Part shown: piece after piece, positions 20,777 to 30,000 of the stretch
Layout of the letters: every line of letters starts with the position of its first letter
How positions within the stretch are numbered: the first letter of the stretch is position 1
Source of the DNA: a virus
Direction: 5' to 3' (one strand)
DNA: 36,144 nt
IMG/VR virus record: IMGVR_UViG_3300032323_003043
Location: 1 to 36,144 of that record
Made by a program: the position numbers and the translations under genes
The notes under the pieces: model-generated
Databases searched by the model: none
What the model was told of the DNA's origin: nothing
Seen by the model: the letters and a program-made list of their open reading frames with translations, nothing else

Positions 20777-22237
20777 ATGGATGTTAATGTAAATTCCAGT
20801 AGTCTCCCTAGACTCATTGATGCTAGGGCGGTCTCAGGTGCACTTACTGACAGCAATAAGCTTGATCAGTTGCTCCTTCGTAAACCTTTCCAATTTGGAC
20901 AGGTAGTGTCTTACCTTCTTGGTAAACAATATGGTCACTCTCTACAGTGTCTTACTGAGGCTCTTGGTAGAATTGAGGAAAAGGAAATTGATAGCAATAT
21001 CTATCAGTGGGATGTAGCTTACATGAATGATAGAACTATCAAAATTACTGGTACTACTTCTTCTACACTTTCTAATTTGGGTCTTAATTGTACTCCTGTA
21101 CAATTGACTTTGGAAGAAAAATGGTTTTCTAGCATTGATAAAGTAAGAACTGATAGTGGTGCTCTTGTAAACATCATTGCTGATCCTATTCAGACTGGTA
21201 ATGGTTGGCTTTATACTTTCCAATTCTCTGACCCTGCTCAATATTTTGATTCTAATGATGTTGTTGTAGGTGCTAAATTGAGCAGAGCTTATTCTCCAGT
21301 ATCTGAAATGTCAGATAGAGGTGGATGGGTAGATTTCTTCTCTCCTGCTAAGTTTGAGAACTACTTTACTACTCACAGAATTGAACATGCTATTTCTGCT
21401 GAAGCTATGAAGCAAAAGATTGCTATTGAGCTGACCAAGTCTGATGGATCTAAGACTTTTTCTTGGATTGAAAAAGCTAAGTGGGAAGCTATGGCTCAAC
21501 TTCTTAAGCGTGAAGAGATTGCTCTTATGTATGGAACTATGTCTAAGGGTAATGTTCTTGGACCTAATGGTAGACCTATCATTGAAGGTGCTGGTCTTCG
21601 TCAGCAGATTTCTAACAGAAATAAGCAGACTTACAACAGACTTTCCTATGATATGCTTCAGGATTACTTGATGAACCTATCTTGGATTGCTAATGGTCAA
21701 TCTGGTGGTGACTTCAAGTTTGTAATGATGACTGGTAGACAAGGTATGATTGAGTTTGATAGAGCTATCCAAGAAAAAGTAAAAAATCTCTCTATCAAAG
21801 TTTACGAAGGTGGTCAGTTTGTATCAGGTACTGGTATGAATATGAGCTTTGGTTCTCAGTTCAAAACTTGTATGTTCCCTAATGGTCTTGAGGTAACTGT
21901 AGTACATTGTCCTCTGTATGATGATGTCGTACTTAACAGACAACTTGACCCTGCTACTGGATATCCTTTGGAATCCTCTCGTTTTACTATCTTCAATATT
22001 GGTAACAATGCTAATGGTGCTAACCTTGTTAAAGTAACCCTTAAAGGTGCTCAGATGGGTTCAATCCAGATTGAAGGTATGACTGACATCAATGGTAACT
22101 ACAAGCAAGGATTTGCTCCTTCTAGCTCTGCCCTTGATGGTGCTCAAATTCACATGATTAGAAGGTCTGGTATCCTGTTGAAAGATCCTCTTTCTGCCGG
22201 TGAACTGATTCCTGCTAAGATTGGTAAGTTTGTCTAA
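20777..22237 (+). CDS. Major capsid protein (HK97 fold, crAss-like)
   Basis: 486 residues. The start MDVNVNSSSLPRLIDARAVS and the segment QYGHSLQCLTEALGRIEEKE are typical of crAss-like capsid proteins; the central KFVMMTGRQGMIEFDRAIQE and the late VTVVHCPLYDDVVLNRQL segments fit the HK97 A and P domains. The gene uses CGT arginine and other C-rich codons more than neighbours, consistent with high expression. A very strong terminator follows, which isolates its level from downstream genes. Confidence 0.9.
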   Translation: MDVNVNSSSLPRLIDARAVSGALTDSNKLDQLLLRKPFQFGQVVSYLLGKQYGHSLQCLTEALGRIEEKEIDSNIYQWDVAYMNDRTIKITGTTSSTLSNLGLNCTPVQLTLEEKWFSSIDKVRTDSGALVNIIADPIQTGNGWLYTFQFSDPAQYFDSNDVVVGAKLSRAYSPVSEMSDRGGWVDFFSPAKFENYFTTHRIEHAISAEAMKQKIAIELTKSDGSKTFSWIEKAKWEAMAQLLKREEIALMYGTMSKGNVLGPNGRPIIEGAGLRQQISNRNKQTYNRLSYDMLQDYLMNLSWIANGQSGGDFKFVMMTGRQGMIEFDRAIQEKVKNLSIKVYEGGQFVSGTGMNMSFGSQFKTCMFPNGLEVTVVHCPLYDDVVLNRQLDPATGYPLESSRFTIFNIGNNANGANLVKVTLKGAQMGSIQIEGMTDINGNYKQGFAPSSSALDGAQIHMIRRSGILLKDPLSAGELIPAKIGKFV

Positions 22238-22247
22238 TTTTTCTCAT

Positions 22248-22297
22248 GTTGTTGTAGGATAGGAGCAGGAATTTTTCCTGTTTCCTATCCTATTTCA
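22248..22297 (+). terminator. Strong terminator after the capsid gene
   Basis: TAGGATAGGA pairs with TCCTATCCTA (22255-22264 with 22283-22292), with an inner CAGGAA/TTCCTG and an outer TGTTG/CAACA that lengthen the stem. The T run after it is weak (ATTTC), so part of its role may be RNA stability. Confidence 0.8.
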
Positions 22298-22300
22298 ACA

Positions 22301-22308
22301 TATATTTG
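22301..22308 (+). promoter_or_regulatory. Bacteroidetes-type -7 box after the capsid terminator
   Basis: TATATTTG matches TAnnTTTG and shares the longer string TATATTTGCAA with the divergent promoter at 10920. It lies 27 bases upstream of the ATG at 22335 and just after the terminator, so it restarts transcription for the neck genes. Confidence 0.65.
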
Positions 22309-22334
22309 CAACAACAAGAAATAAAATTAAAATT

Positions 22335-23198
22335 ATGAAGTATAAATTAAGAAGTATCCCAAAATCATCTTGGGGATTTACAAAAGGCGGTAAAAAGTTT
22401 ACCCAATTTGATAAGACTAAATATAGGATTGTGGCATATAAAGATATGTCTAATAACTTTATTACTGGTCTTACTAAAGAAGATGAAAAATATTTTGAGG
22501 AGAAACTAGGTAAGCCTATGGGTTACTTTTCTCCTAGAAGCAACTTTTGGTATGATAGTCCTATTGAGTGCTTTGGAGAAATGCACAATGGTTTCTGGGT
22601 AGATTATGAAGTAAACTTAGATACAGAAGGTAAAGATACTGGTACAACTATTGAGACAGGAGAAGCTGATATTGATGAGGTATGGAATAACTTAAAAGTT
22701 AAGTTTATGATTGCTAATCCTTCTATTGCTTATAATAATCCTAACCCTTCATCCTCAGCACTATTAGAACTTACTTCTCTTGCAGAAGCTTCTAAGCAAA
22801 AGGTTGAGAATAGAAGACATAAAGCTGAGGCTTATGCTAAGTATCTTACCCTTACTCCTGAAGATAAGAGAAAGTATTTTACAGTTATTACTGGTAAGAG
22901 TACCTCTAATCTTCTAGATGCTGCTATTGATGAGAGACTTACAGATTATATTGAGGGTTCTCCTAAACAGGCAGATACTTTTGTAGCTTTGATTAGTGAT
23001 CCTACTGTAGATGAGAAGTATAAGTATAATCAACTTTTTCTCTCAGGAGCAATCATTAAAGATAATAATGGATACAAGTTTAATGGAATCCAACTAGGAT
23101 TTACATTTGATGAGATTTACAAGTTCTTAAAAGATAAGAAAAATCAAGAACTTAAAGATCTTGTTGAGAAAGCCTATGATAAGATTCTTACCGTATAA
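22335..23198 (+). CDS. Conserved virion-module protein after the capsid gene
   Basis: 287 residues, soluble. It has a beta-rich front (KYRIVAYKDMSNNFITGLTK, GEMHNGFWVDYEVNL) and a helical back (LLELTSLAEASKQKVENRRH, EIYKFLKDKKNQELKDLVEK). I do not recognise a family; crAss-like genomes keep a protein of this size right after the capsid gene. It opens a new transcript after the terminator-promoter pair, eight bases before the next gene. Confidence 0.7.
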   Translation: MKYKLRSIPKSSWGFTKGGKKFTQFDKTKYRIVAYKDMSNNFITGLTKEDEKYFEEKLGKPMGYFSPRSNFWYDSPIECFGEMHNGFWVDYEVNLDTEGKDTGTTIETGEADIDEVWNNLKVKFMIANPSIAYNNPNPSSSALLELTSLAEASKQKVENRRHKAEAYAKYLTLTPEDKRKYFTVITGKSTSNLLDAAIDERLTDYIEGSPKQADTFVALISDPTVDEKYKYNQLFLSGAIIKDNNGYKFNGIQLGFTFDEIYKFLKDKKNQELKDLVEKAYDKILTV

Positions 23199-23206
23199 AC
23201 TATACT

Positions 23207-23857
23207 ATGGATATTAAAGGTTGGCATAGAGCATTCAAAGTACAATTAGACACTCTAGATACTGAGAGTGCTCTACGTCTTCAACCTGAGGTAGTTGATG
23301 TATTCTTTAATAAAGCCATCAACAAGATTGTACAAGATGCCTATGAGGGATTTGAGGCTACACAGAAACTTTCTGATGTACTTTCTTCTCAAACTAAACT
23401 TGTTAAGTATCCAAATAGTACAGCTCCATTAACAGTAAATACCTTTGATAATAATCTTTATGGTTTTAATTTACCTAATGATTATTACTTCCACTTACAA
23501 TCTAATGCTACTATTGAGATAGGTGGACAAAGAGGAAATGTAAGAACTGTAAGACATACTCTTGATACAGAGAGTAAGGTGATAAGTAATCCATTTGAGA
23601 GAAGTGATGATACTGAGATTGCAATTTTCTTTAAGTTGTCTCAAATTCAATTCTACTTACCTAAGGATTCAAACTTAATAGAATTTGATATGGTTTACTT
23701 AAAGAAACCAATTGAAGTCTCGTATAAACAAAATATAGACTCAGATTTACATCCTGCTCTACATGAGCAAGTAATAAATTTGGCTGTAATATATGCACTT
23801 GAAACATATGGTTCTGAAAGAACTCCTGTTAAAGTGCAAATTAAAGATGTAAATTAA
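23207..23857 (+). CDS. Neck/ring protein (connector)
   Basis: 216 residues. The start (MDIKGWHRAFKVQLDTLDTE) and the segment HPALHEQVINLAVIYALETY near the C-terminus are typical of head-tail connector ring proteins of podovirus-type phages, where a terminal helix follows a beta-sandwich. The middle is beta-rich (NLYGFNLPNDYYFHLQSNAT). It would stack under the portal. A TCGTATAA motif lies at 23720-23727 in the coding sequence, 172 bases before the next gene. Confidence 0.72.
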   Translation: MDIKGWHRAFKVQLDTLDTESALRLQPEVVDVFFNKAINKIVQDAYEGFEATQKLSDVLSSQTKLVKYPNSTAPLTVNTFDNNLYGFNLPNDYYFHLQSNATIEIGGQRGNVRTVRHTLDTESKVISNPFERSDDTEIAIFFKLSQIQFYLPKDSNLIEFDMVYLKKPIEVSYKQNIDSDLHPALHEQVINLAVIYALETYGSERTPVKVQIKDVN

Positions 23858-23891
23858 ATAAATTTTATAACTAAAAAACAAATTAAAAAAA

Positions 23892-25127
23892 ATGGAACTT
23901 TTGAAAGTTTTCGTAGGTGATAGTGCAATTAGTGCTGCAGCTCTTAAAAAAAATGGAATGGTAAAAGGAGATCTTCTTCTTCTTGATGCCGACACTCATG
24001 AAGTAGCTACTTCTACTAGTCAAGCAGTAGTTATTGCTGCTTGTAATGATAAAGGAGTTTATGTATCTACTCCTATTACTAAAGCTGGTATTAAATATAT
24101 TAAATATCAATCACCTCAAACAGCAAATCAAGCAATTGTTACTGTTAGTATAGATGCAACTAAAATTGATGCTGGAGCAACTTATTCTCTTGGTATTCAA
24201 ATCAAAGAAGATTTGAGGATGGGTACTTACAACAAGAATACAGAAGTTATTGCTTCTCATGTTTGCCCATCTGTTGCAGCAGATAGTGTTTGGGCAGTAG
24301 CTTCTAGTCTTGCTAAAGGGTTTAGTGCTAACCCTCTTACTTCTGCAGGTTCTCCTTATCAACTTGTTAGTGTTGCAAGAACAGTTACAGGAACAGCTAT
24401 GACTGCTCTTGCTGCTAATGCTACTGTAACCCAAGGAGCAAGAGAAGTAGCTTGTACTGCACATGGTTTTACTGGAGGAGAGTTGGTAAATCTTGGAGGA
24501 AATCTTTACAGTGTTGAAGGTAAACGTACAGATAATATTTTTACTCTTGATACTGGTTATCAAGGTGCTTCAGCTACTCTTACTGCTGGTACTACTGCAG
24601 GCTCAACTGCTGCTGGTTCAATGAGTACAACTCAAGCTGCAGGTGTTAAATTTGTATTTACAGGAATTGCTCAATCTCAGAAAAACAGATATGATCAATT
24701 TAGAATGGTAGATTTTGTAGTAATTACTCCTAAAGGTAATGATGAAGCAATTTTTACTTCTGTTAAAACAGCTAATACCCCAAGATATCCAATGGGATCA
24801 TATTCTCAAATTAGAGATCTTGAAGAAAAAGCTTATACTAATCACATGCCTTTGATTAACTATAGAGAATTTCCTTTTGAAACATTCCCTATTAATGCAG
24901 ATCCATCTTTTACATATGCTACTTTTACAATTGCATACACCTCAGGTTGGGGATATAATATGATGCAATCTAATTCATCTGAGTTTTTGCAAACTGTAGT
25001 AGTTGCTGCTCCTGAAGCAATAAATGGTCAATTTGATTCAACTCTTGGTACAGCTAATGCTAGTAACTTTGCTACAACTTGGAATGTTTGGAATTCTGCA
25101 GAATATACTTTTGCTAATCTTAGCTAA
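23892..25127 (+). CDS. Virion protein, candidate auxiliary capsid or head decoration
   Basis: 411 residues, rich in A, T, S and G, beta-rich and without long helices, as usual for surface virion proteins. A small domain near residues 175-240 (ACTAHGFTGGELVNLGGNLY, SVEGKRTDNIFTLDTGY) matches a common phage beta motif (HGxxxGexVxxxG, YxVxxxxxxxFTL). The C-terminus has EFPFETFPINADPSFTYATF. It is followed by a strong terminator, which suggests high, separate expression. A head-decoration role fits but a tail role cannot be excluded. Confidence 0.62.
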   Translation: MELLKVFVGDSAISAAALKKNGMVKGDLLLLDADTHEVATSTSQAVVIAACNDKGVYVSTPITKAGIKYIKYQSPQTANQAIVTVSIDATKIDAGATYSLGIQIKEDLRMGTYNKNTEVIASHVCPSVAADSVWAVASSLAKGFSANPLTSAGSPYQLVSVARTVTGTAMTALAANATVTQGAREVACTAHGFTGGELVNLGGNLYSVEGKRTDNIFTLDTGYQGASATLTAGTTAGSTAAGSMSTTQAAGVKFVFTGIAQSQKNRYDQFRMVDFVVITPKGNDEAIFTSVKTANTPRYPMGSYSQIRDLEEKAYTNHMPLINYREFPFETFPINADPSFTYATFTIAYTSGWGYNMMQSNSSEFLQTVVVAAPEAINGQFDSTLGTANASNFATTWNVWNSAEYTFANLS

Positions 25128-25152
25128 AATATAACGGAGACTCACGGTTAGG

Positions 25153-25181
25153 GGGAAGAGAAATCTTCCCTCTTTCTTTTT
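25153..25181 (+). terminator. Intrinsic terminator with GAAA loop
   Basis: GGGAAGA-GAAA-TCTTCCC (25153-25170) forms a 7-bp stem with a GAAA loop, then TCTTTCTTTTT. It lies 26 bases after the stop of the 411-residue gene. Confidence 0.92.
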
Positions 25182-25186
25182 ATATA

Positions 25187-25199
25187 CTTTCGTATAAAA
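25187..25199 (+). promoter_or_regulatory. TCGTATAA motif after a terminator
   Basis: CTTTCGTATAAAA, identical over 13 bases to 19711-19723, lies directly between the terminator and the ATG at 25204. This terminator-motif-gene order is the best single argument that the motif is a promoter. The ATG is only 6-7 bases away from the motif, so the leader would be very short. Confidence 0.65.
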
Positions 25200-25203
25200 A
25201 CAT

Positions 25204-25860
25204 ATGTTACTATCTAAGATAATATATACCATTCAAGAGCTTAGGAGTAAGTTCTCTCAATCAGATGATAACCCACTTTCTGATAGACAAGTACTCTTTA
25301 TCTTGAATTATTATAGATCTTTTCTTATTAGACAGGATATGGAAAAAGGAAGACCTTTATCTCCATTCCTTATGCAAGAATTAACTTTAGATCTTGAGAA
25401 AGTAGATAAAGGTATTGGGTTTAATACTAATGATAAAATTCTTAGAACTACTATTGAGATTCCTAAACCTATTGAAGGACATATGCATGATTACTTAACT
25501 TATGTAGGTAGAGCAGACTTTGAAGATAGATGGACACAACTTGATTTACAGTCCCTAAAGTCAGTAGCTTATACTAGACATGCAGGTAGATTTCCTAGAT
25601 GGTTTGCTAGAGAAAGTAAGATATATGTAAAGTTTCCTCCTACTTGCACAGTAAGTAAAGTACTAGTTAGAGGAGTATTTGAAGAGCCAGAAATTGCTGC
25701 AAAACTTGCAGGTAAGATAGCTCCTTTTACAGGACAAGAGTGGGATTATCCAATCTCTAATAATATGCTATCTACTATTATAAAGATGCTTGAGGATTCG
25801 GAATTTAGGTTTACTTTTGCTATACCTAAGGACCATGAAAATGATGGAAGTCAACAATAA
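25204..25860 (+). CDS. Neck/ring protein
   Basis: 218 residues. The start IYTIQELRSKFSQSDDNPLS followed by DRQVLFILNYYRSFLIRQDM is a helical opening seen in crAss-like connector proteins; the middle is beta-rich and the C-terminus helical (NNMLSTIIKMLEDSEFRFTF). It heads a new transcript after the terminator at 25153 and is followed by two overlapping genes with similar roles. Position between capsid and tail genes supports a ring of the neck. Confidence 0.68.
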   Translation: MLLSKIIYTIQELRSKFSQSDDNPLSDRQVLFILNYYRSFLIRQDMEKGRPLSPFLMQELTLDLEKVDKGIGFNTNDKILRTTIEIPKPIEGHMHDYLTYVGRADFEDRWTQLDLQSLKSVAYTRHAGRFPRWFARESKIYVKFPPTCTVSKVLVRGVFEEPEIAAKLAGKIAPFTGQEWDYPISNNMLSTIIKMLEDSEFRFTFAIPKDHENDGSQQ

Positions 25861-26302
25861 GGGAAATTTCCTTATTGCTTATCCCCACTTAAAAGATTTA
25901 CCCTATGAGAAAATTCTAAAAGAATTTCAAAGGGTACTCTATGCACATCTGTTTAAAGGTAAAACTATAGAAACTCCTATAGGTAACTTTGAGGTAGTAC
26001 GCTTTAAACCTATGAGAGAATTTAAGAAAAAACCTATAGACTTTAAAGCAACTAAGGAAGAAGGGTTTACTATTAGACACTTAAATGAGCATACTAATGG
26101 TTATGCTTGTATGGTAAACTATACTCCTAAAGGTATTTTTAGTAAGTATAAGTTTAAGACAGTCAGGATATTAGCTAGGTCTCTAGCAGCTTATATACTT
26201 CAAAATAAAGACTCGTATAAGTTATATTATGAAGTTAGCAAATATAAACACAGTAATATACAGGCTAGAACAACTGGTAGTGGAGCCACTCCCAATAGCT
26301 GA
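25844..26302 (+). CDS. Small neck/tail protein
   Basis: 152 residues from the ATG at 25844 (MEVNNKGNFLIAYPHLKDLP); the frame is open further upstream, but that part lies in the coding region of the ring gene and reads as noise. It has YEKILKEFQRVLYAHLFKGK, a basic linker MREFKKKPIDFKATKEE and a helical region RILARSLAAYILQNK. The end overlaps the next gene by 74 bases in another frame. It may be a ring or adaptor protein; I do not recognise it firmly. Confidence 0.65.
   Translation: MEVNNKGNFLIAYPHLKDLPYEKILKEFQRVLYAHLFKGKTIETPIGNFEVVRFKPMREFKKKPIDFKATKEEGFTIRHLNEHTNGYACMVNYTPKGIFSKYKFKTVRILARSLAAYILQNKDSYKLYYEVSKYKHSNIQARTTGSGATPNS
26213..26220 (+). promoter_or_regulatory. TCGTATAA motif before the 269-residue ring gene
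   Basis: In the coding region of the small neck gene, as Ser-Tyr-Lys codons with the rare TCG; nine bases before the ATG at 26229. Confidence 0.42.
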
Positions 26303-27038
26303 TTGTTATGAATGGATAGCTGCTGCATTACAGCATATTGGTGGTGATTACCCACAAGTTCTAAAAGAGAAGACTCTTACTATTGAGAACTATAGAGCAG
26401 AGATTCCCTGTGATATGGTTAACTTCCTAAGATGGTTAAAAGTAGAAACTCCTGATGGGCAACAAGAAACTTTTGTAGAAGAAACTCGTCTTCCTAATTA
26501 TCTTGAGACCTCATACATCTATGCTAATAGGAGAGTAAACTTTTATGATTCTACACAGCAGTATAATCCTTTTAATAACTCTATCAGACACTCAGTTAAT
26601 AACTGGTTGACTCCTGAGGATGATTTGACTTGGAACTCAGTTCTTGATTATAGAATTGAGAATAATTGTTTTCTCTTTAATCTTGAGAAAGGAACTATTA
26701 CTATGCAATACTGGGCAGTTCCTACAGATGAGAATGAGTTACCAATGATTCCAGATTTAGAAGCTTTTATTGAAGCTTTAATGTGGTATTGCTGTAAGCA
26801 ACTTTCTTATCAAGGATACAAGTTTAAGAATCCTGAGTTTAAAATGATGTTTTTTGAGCAGAAGTGGAATAAGTATTGTCTGCAAGCTAGAACAGAAGGT
26901 AGAATGCCAGACATCCATATGCTGCAAAGACTTTCTAATGAGAATATGCGTCTACTGCCTATTACTAACCATTACTATACCTCATTTAGGTACTTGGGAA
27001 TTATGCAACAACAGAATAGACACGGAAGATTTAGATAA
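26229..27038 (+). CDS. Neck/ring protein, 269 aa
   Basis: The start MKLANINTVIYRLEQLVVEP, LPIADCYEWIAAALQHIGG fits the helical N-terminus of crAss-like ring proteins. The middle is beta-rich, ending in PMIPDLEAFIEALMWYCCKQ and KFKNPEFKMMFFEQKWNKYC, which resembles the usual terminal helices of connector proteins. Starting 74 bases before the upstream stop, it is translated from an overlap; no later ATG would keep this conserved opening. Confidence 0.7.
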   Translation: MKLANINTVIYRLEQLVVEPLPIADCYEWIAAALQHIGGDYPQVLKEKTLTIENYRAEIPCDMVNFLRWLKVETPDGQQETFVEETRLPNYLETSYIYANRRVNFYDSTQQYNPFNNSIRHSVNNWLTPEDDLTWNSVLDYRIENNCFLFNLEKGTITMQYWAVPTDENELPMIPDLEAFIEALMWYCCKQLSYQGYKFKNPEFKMMFFEQKWNKYCLQARTEGRMPDIHMLQRLSNENMRLLPITNHYYTSFRYLGIMQQQNRHGRFR

Positions 27039-27041
27039 AAT

Positions 27042-30000
27042 ATGGAAGGAGTAAATAGTTTTGAAAAAGGACTTCACAGAAGTAATAGTCCTGTTGAACA
27101 ACCAGAAGGATCTTATGTAGATGCTTATAACTGGATTAGAAATGATAGTGGTAGACTTGTTAACGAAGACTTAGAAAAAATTGTTCATACATTTTCTGAA
27201 GAGACTGTACTTCTTGGACATTGCCCAATAAAAAATGAGTTTATATGTTTTCTTAAATCATACAATACTGTTGATGGAATTTGGAATTCTATTATAGGGA
27301 CCTTCTCAGAAGGTGTATATACAGAAATATTTAATGATAAAAACCATTCTTATAAATTAAATTTTACAAACTCTATTGATAGTGTTGCTAGAGTAGTATC
27401 TTCTGGAAGTAGAGTAACTTATTTTGTTGAAAGAGATAATCCAATAAGAAGATTTGATTTAGATTTTTATCTTGGAAATCCTCAAAATTATAATTCTTTT
27501 GAAGATTTTAATTTACAACTAACTGTAAAATATCCTAAAGTTGATGTATCTGTAGTAGGACCTACATCTACTTCTACAGGTGGAACACTTTCATCTACAG
27601 TATACTCATTTGTTGTAAGATATATAGATTTAAGTAATAATAAAACTTCTTGGAATATTCCCTCAAGATTAGTGTCTGTTGTACCTGCAGATTCCTCAGC
27701 TCTTTTGCAAGAAGCTGATGGAGGAGCTGCTCCTGGAACTACAACTGATAAAAAAATAGTTATTAATATAAGTGATGTTGATTTAAATTATCCTTTATTT
27801 GAGATAGGTGTACTTAAATATGAAGGACTTACAAATGTTCTTGTAAGTAAAAGTCTTGGAACATTCTCAAATAATTCTTCTCAAACTATAACTTTTGCTA
27901 GTGATGATGATTTAAAAGAATCAATTGATTTAAGTAATATAACTGATGTTCCAGTTTATTACACTAGTGCTCAATCTATTGAACAAAAAGATAATATACT
28001 TCTTATCTCAAATTTAACTACAAAAAGTTATGATACTGATTTTCAAGATATTGCTAATAATATTGTAGTTACTTATTATATTGATAATACACTCTCATTT
28101 GATGATAAAAGATCTGTAAACTGTAGAGGAGTTGATGTAGCTAATAATACTTTACCTAATAGTAGTAATCCTCCTACAATTACTGGAAATTTAATAGGTT
28201 TTGGAACTACTGATGAATTTGGAGTTATTGACCAATGGTATGGAATAGATGGTTCTACATTTCCTATTACTGATGTATATCAGAATAATACTAACTTATA
28301 TAAAGACTCTACTACAAAAAAAGGATTTCAACCAGGAGAAATATACTCATTCTCAATTACTCCTATTTATAAAGACGGTAGTGTAGGATTTGCTTATCAT
28401 ATTCCTTGTAACCATACTGGCAATTTTGGAGTAGTACATACTACAGTTAATAATATTCCAAGATATAAAACAAAAGCTTATGTAAGTCAAGTAGATTATC
28501 CAATAAACTCAGGATATCCTCCTAATACTGGAATTAGACATCATGAGTTACCATATGATTTTGATCCTGTAACTTATGTCAATGGTGTACCTAAAGTAAA
28601 TATTTTAAGAGTATCTTTTCATAATATTAGTATTCCTGATGTTGTTAAAAGTAAAATACAAGGATATATTATTGGTTACCAAGAAAGAAATAAAGACTCC
28701 AATAAAAGAGTAATTGATGAAGGAATTGCTATTCCATATCTTTATTGGTCACAAAATCAACAGTTTTATAATTCTTTCTTAAATGGTTGTGGACGCTGGT
28801 CTGCAATGACAGGTTCTGGAACAACTTCAGCTTGGGCATATCCATATGCAATGTATTATTCTCCAAATACTGAATTGGGTTTAGAGATTAAAGAAGGGTA
28901 TTCTTTTCATGTATGGAAATATTCTCAAAACTATTATTATAATAACTTAAGTCCAGCAACAGATAAATATTTTACAAATAAATCTATCTTAAGGCATGTT
29001 AAAGATGGAGATGAGAATAGATATGATGTAGAATTTTTTGATGGAAATAAATTTAAATCTGTAAATGGAACAAAAGCTAAAATAAGTAAAACTGAAAAAT
29101 CACCTAATGTTGGAATAGCAACTCAAAATGCAATAAATGGAAAATTTAATATAACAGGTTCTTCAACATTTACACATATAGAATGTACAACCTCATCTCC
29201 AATATTTGATTCTTTACATAATACTTCTCAAGTTATTATTTATCCTCAATGGACAGATAGCAGTGATAATGTTGATTTACAAAAACAAGCAGTATCTATA
29301 AAAGGAGCTATAACACCTCAAGGAAATGGTCCTGCTAGTGGTACACAAACTTCTAATACTGCTATGGTTAGAATTACTAATGAGATTGATAATCAATATG
29401 GTAATTTACAAGATGCTACTTATGCAGTTGCTGAAATTGTTCAAGATATAAATAGTACAAGTTTAGAAGTAGAAGGGGATACTTATTACTATAAACATTG
29501 GTATAATATTCGTACTATTGTTAAAACTGATAGAGCAAATAGATTTTTTCAGTTTGATTTTATTGCTGGTATATGGCATAGATCTCAAAATAATTTAGCT
29601 CTTAGGCATGGAGAAAGTGGAGATGTTCCTTACTATCCAAAAGAAAAAACTTTTTTTGGTAATGATGTAGGAGGGAGTTATTCAGTATTTGGAGCAAATT
29701 GGTGGGAAAGAAGTTTAGGATATAATAGACAATATTCTGCTGCTAATAATTTTAAAGAAAACTTTCCAAAACCTTTATTGTTTTCTGAGAACACTTCCTT
29801 TCAAAATAGAACTATATACTCTAAACAAGCATTTGAGAGTGAGTTATCTGATCAATATAGAGTATTTCCTACACTTCAATTTCATGATATTCCTAAAGAT
29901 AGAGGAACTATTACTGATACATTTGTATTTAATAATAACTTCTATCATCATACAGAATATGGATTATGGCTTTCTTACTTTAATCCTAATACCACTCAGG

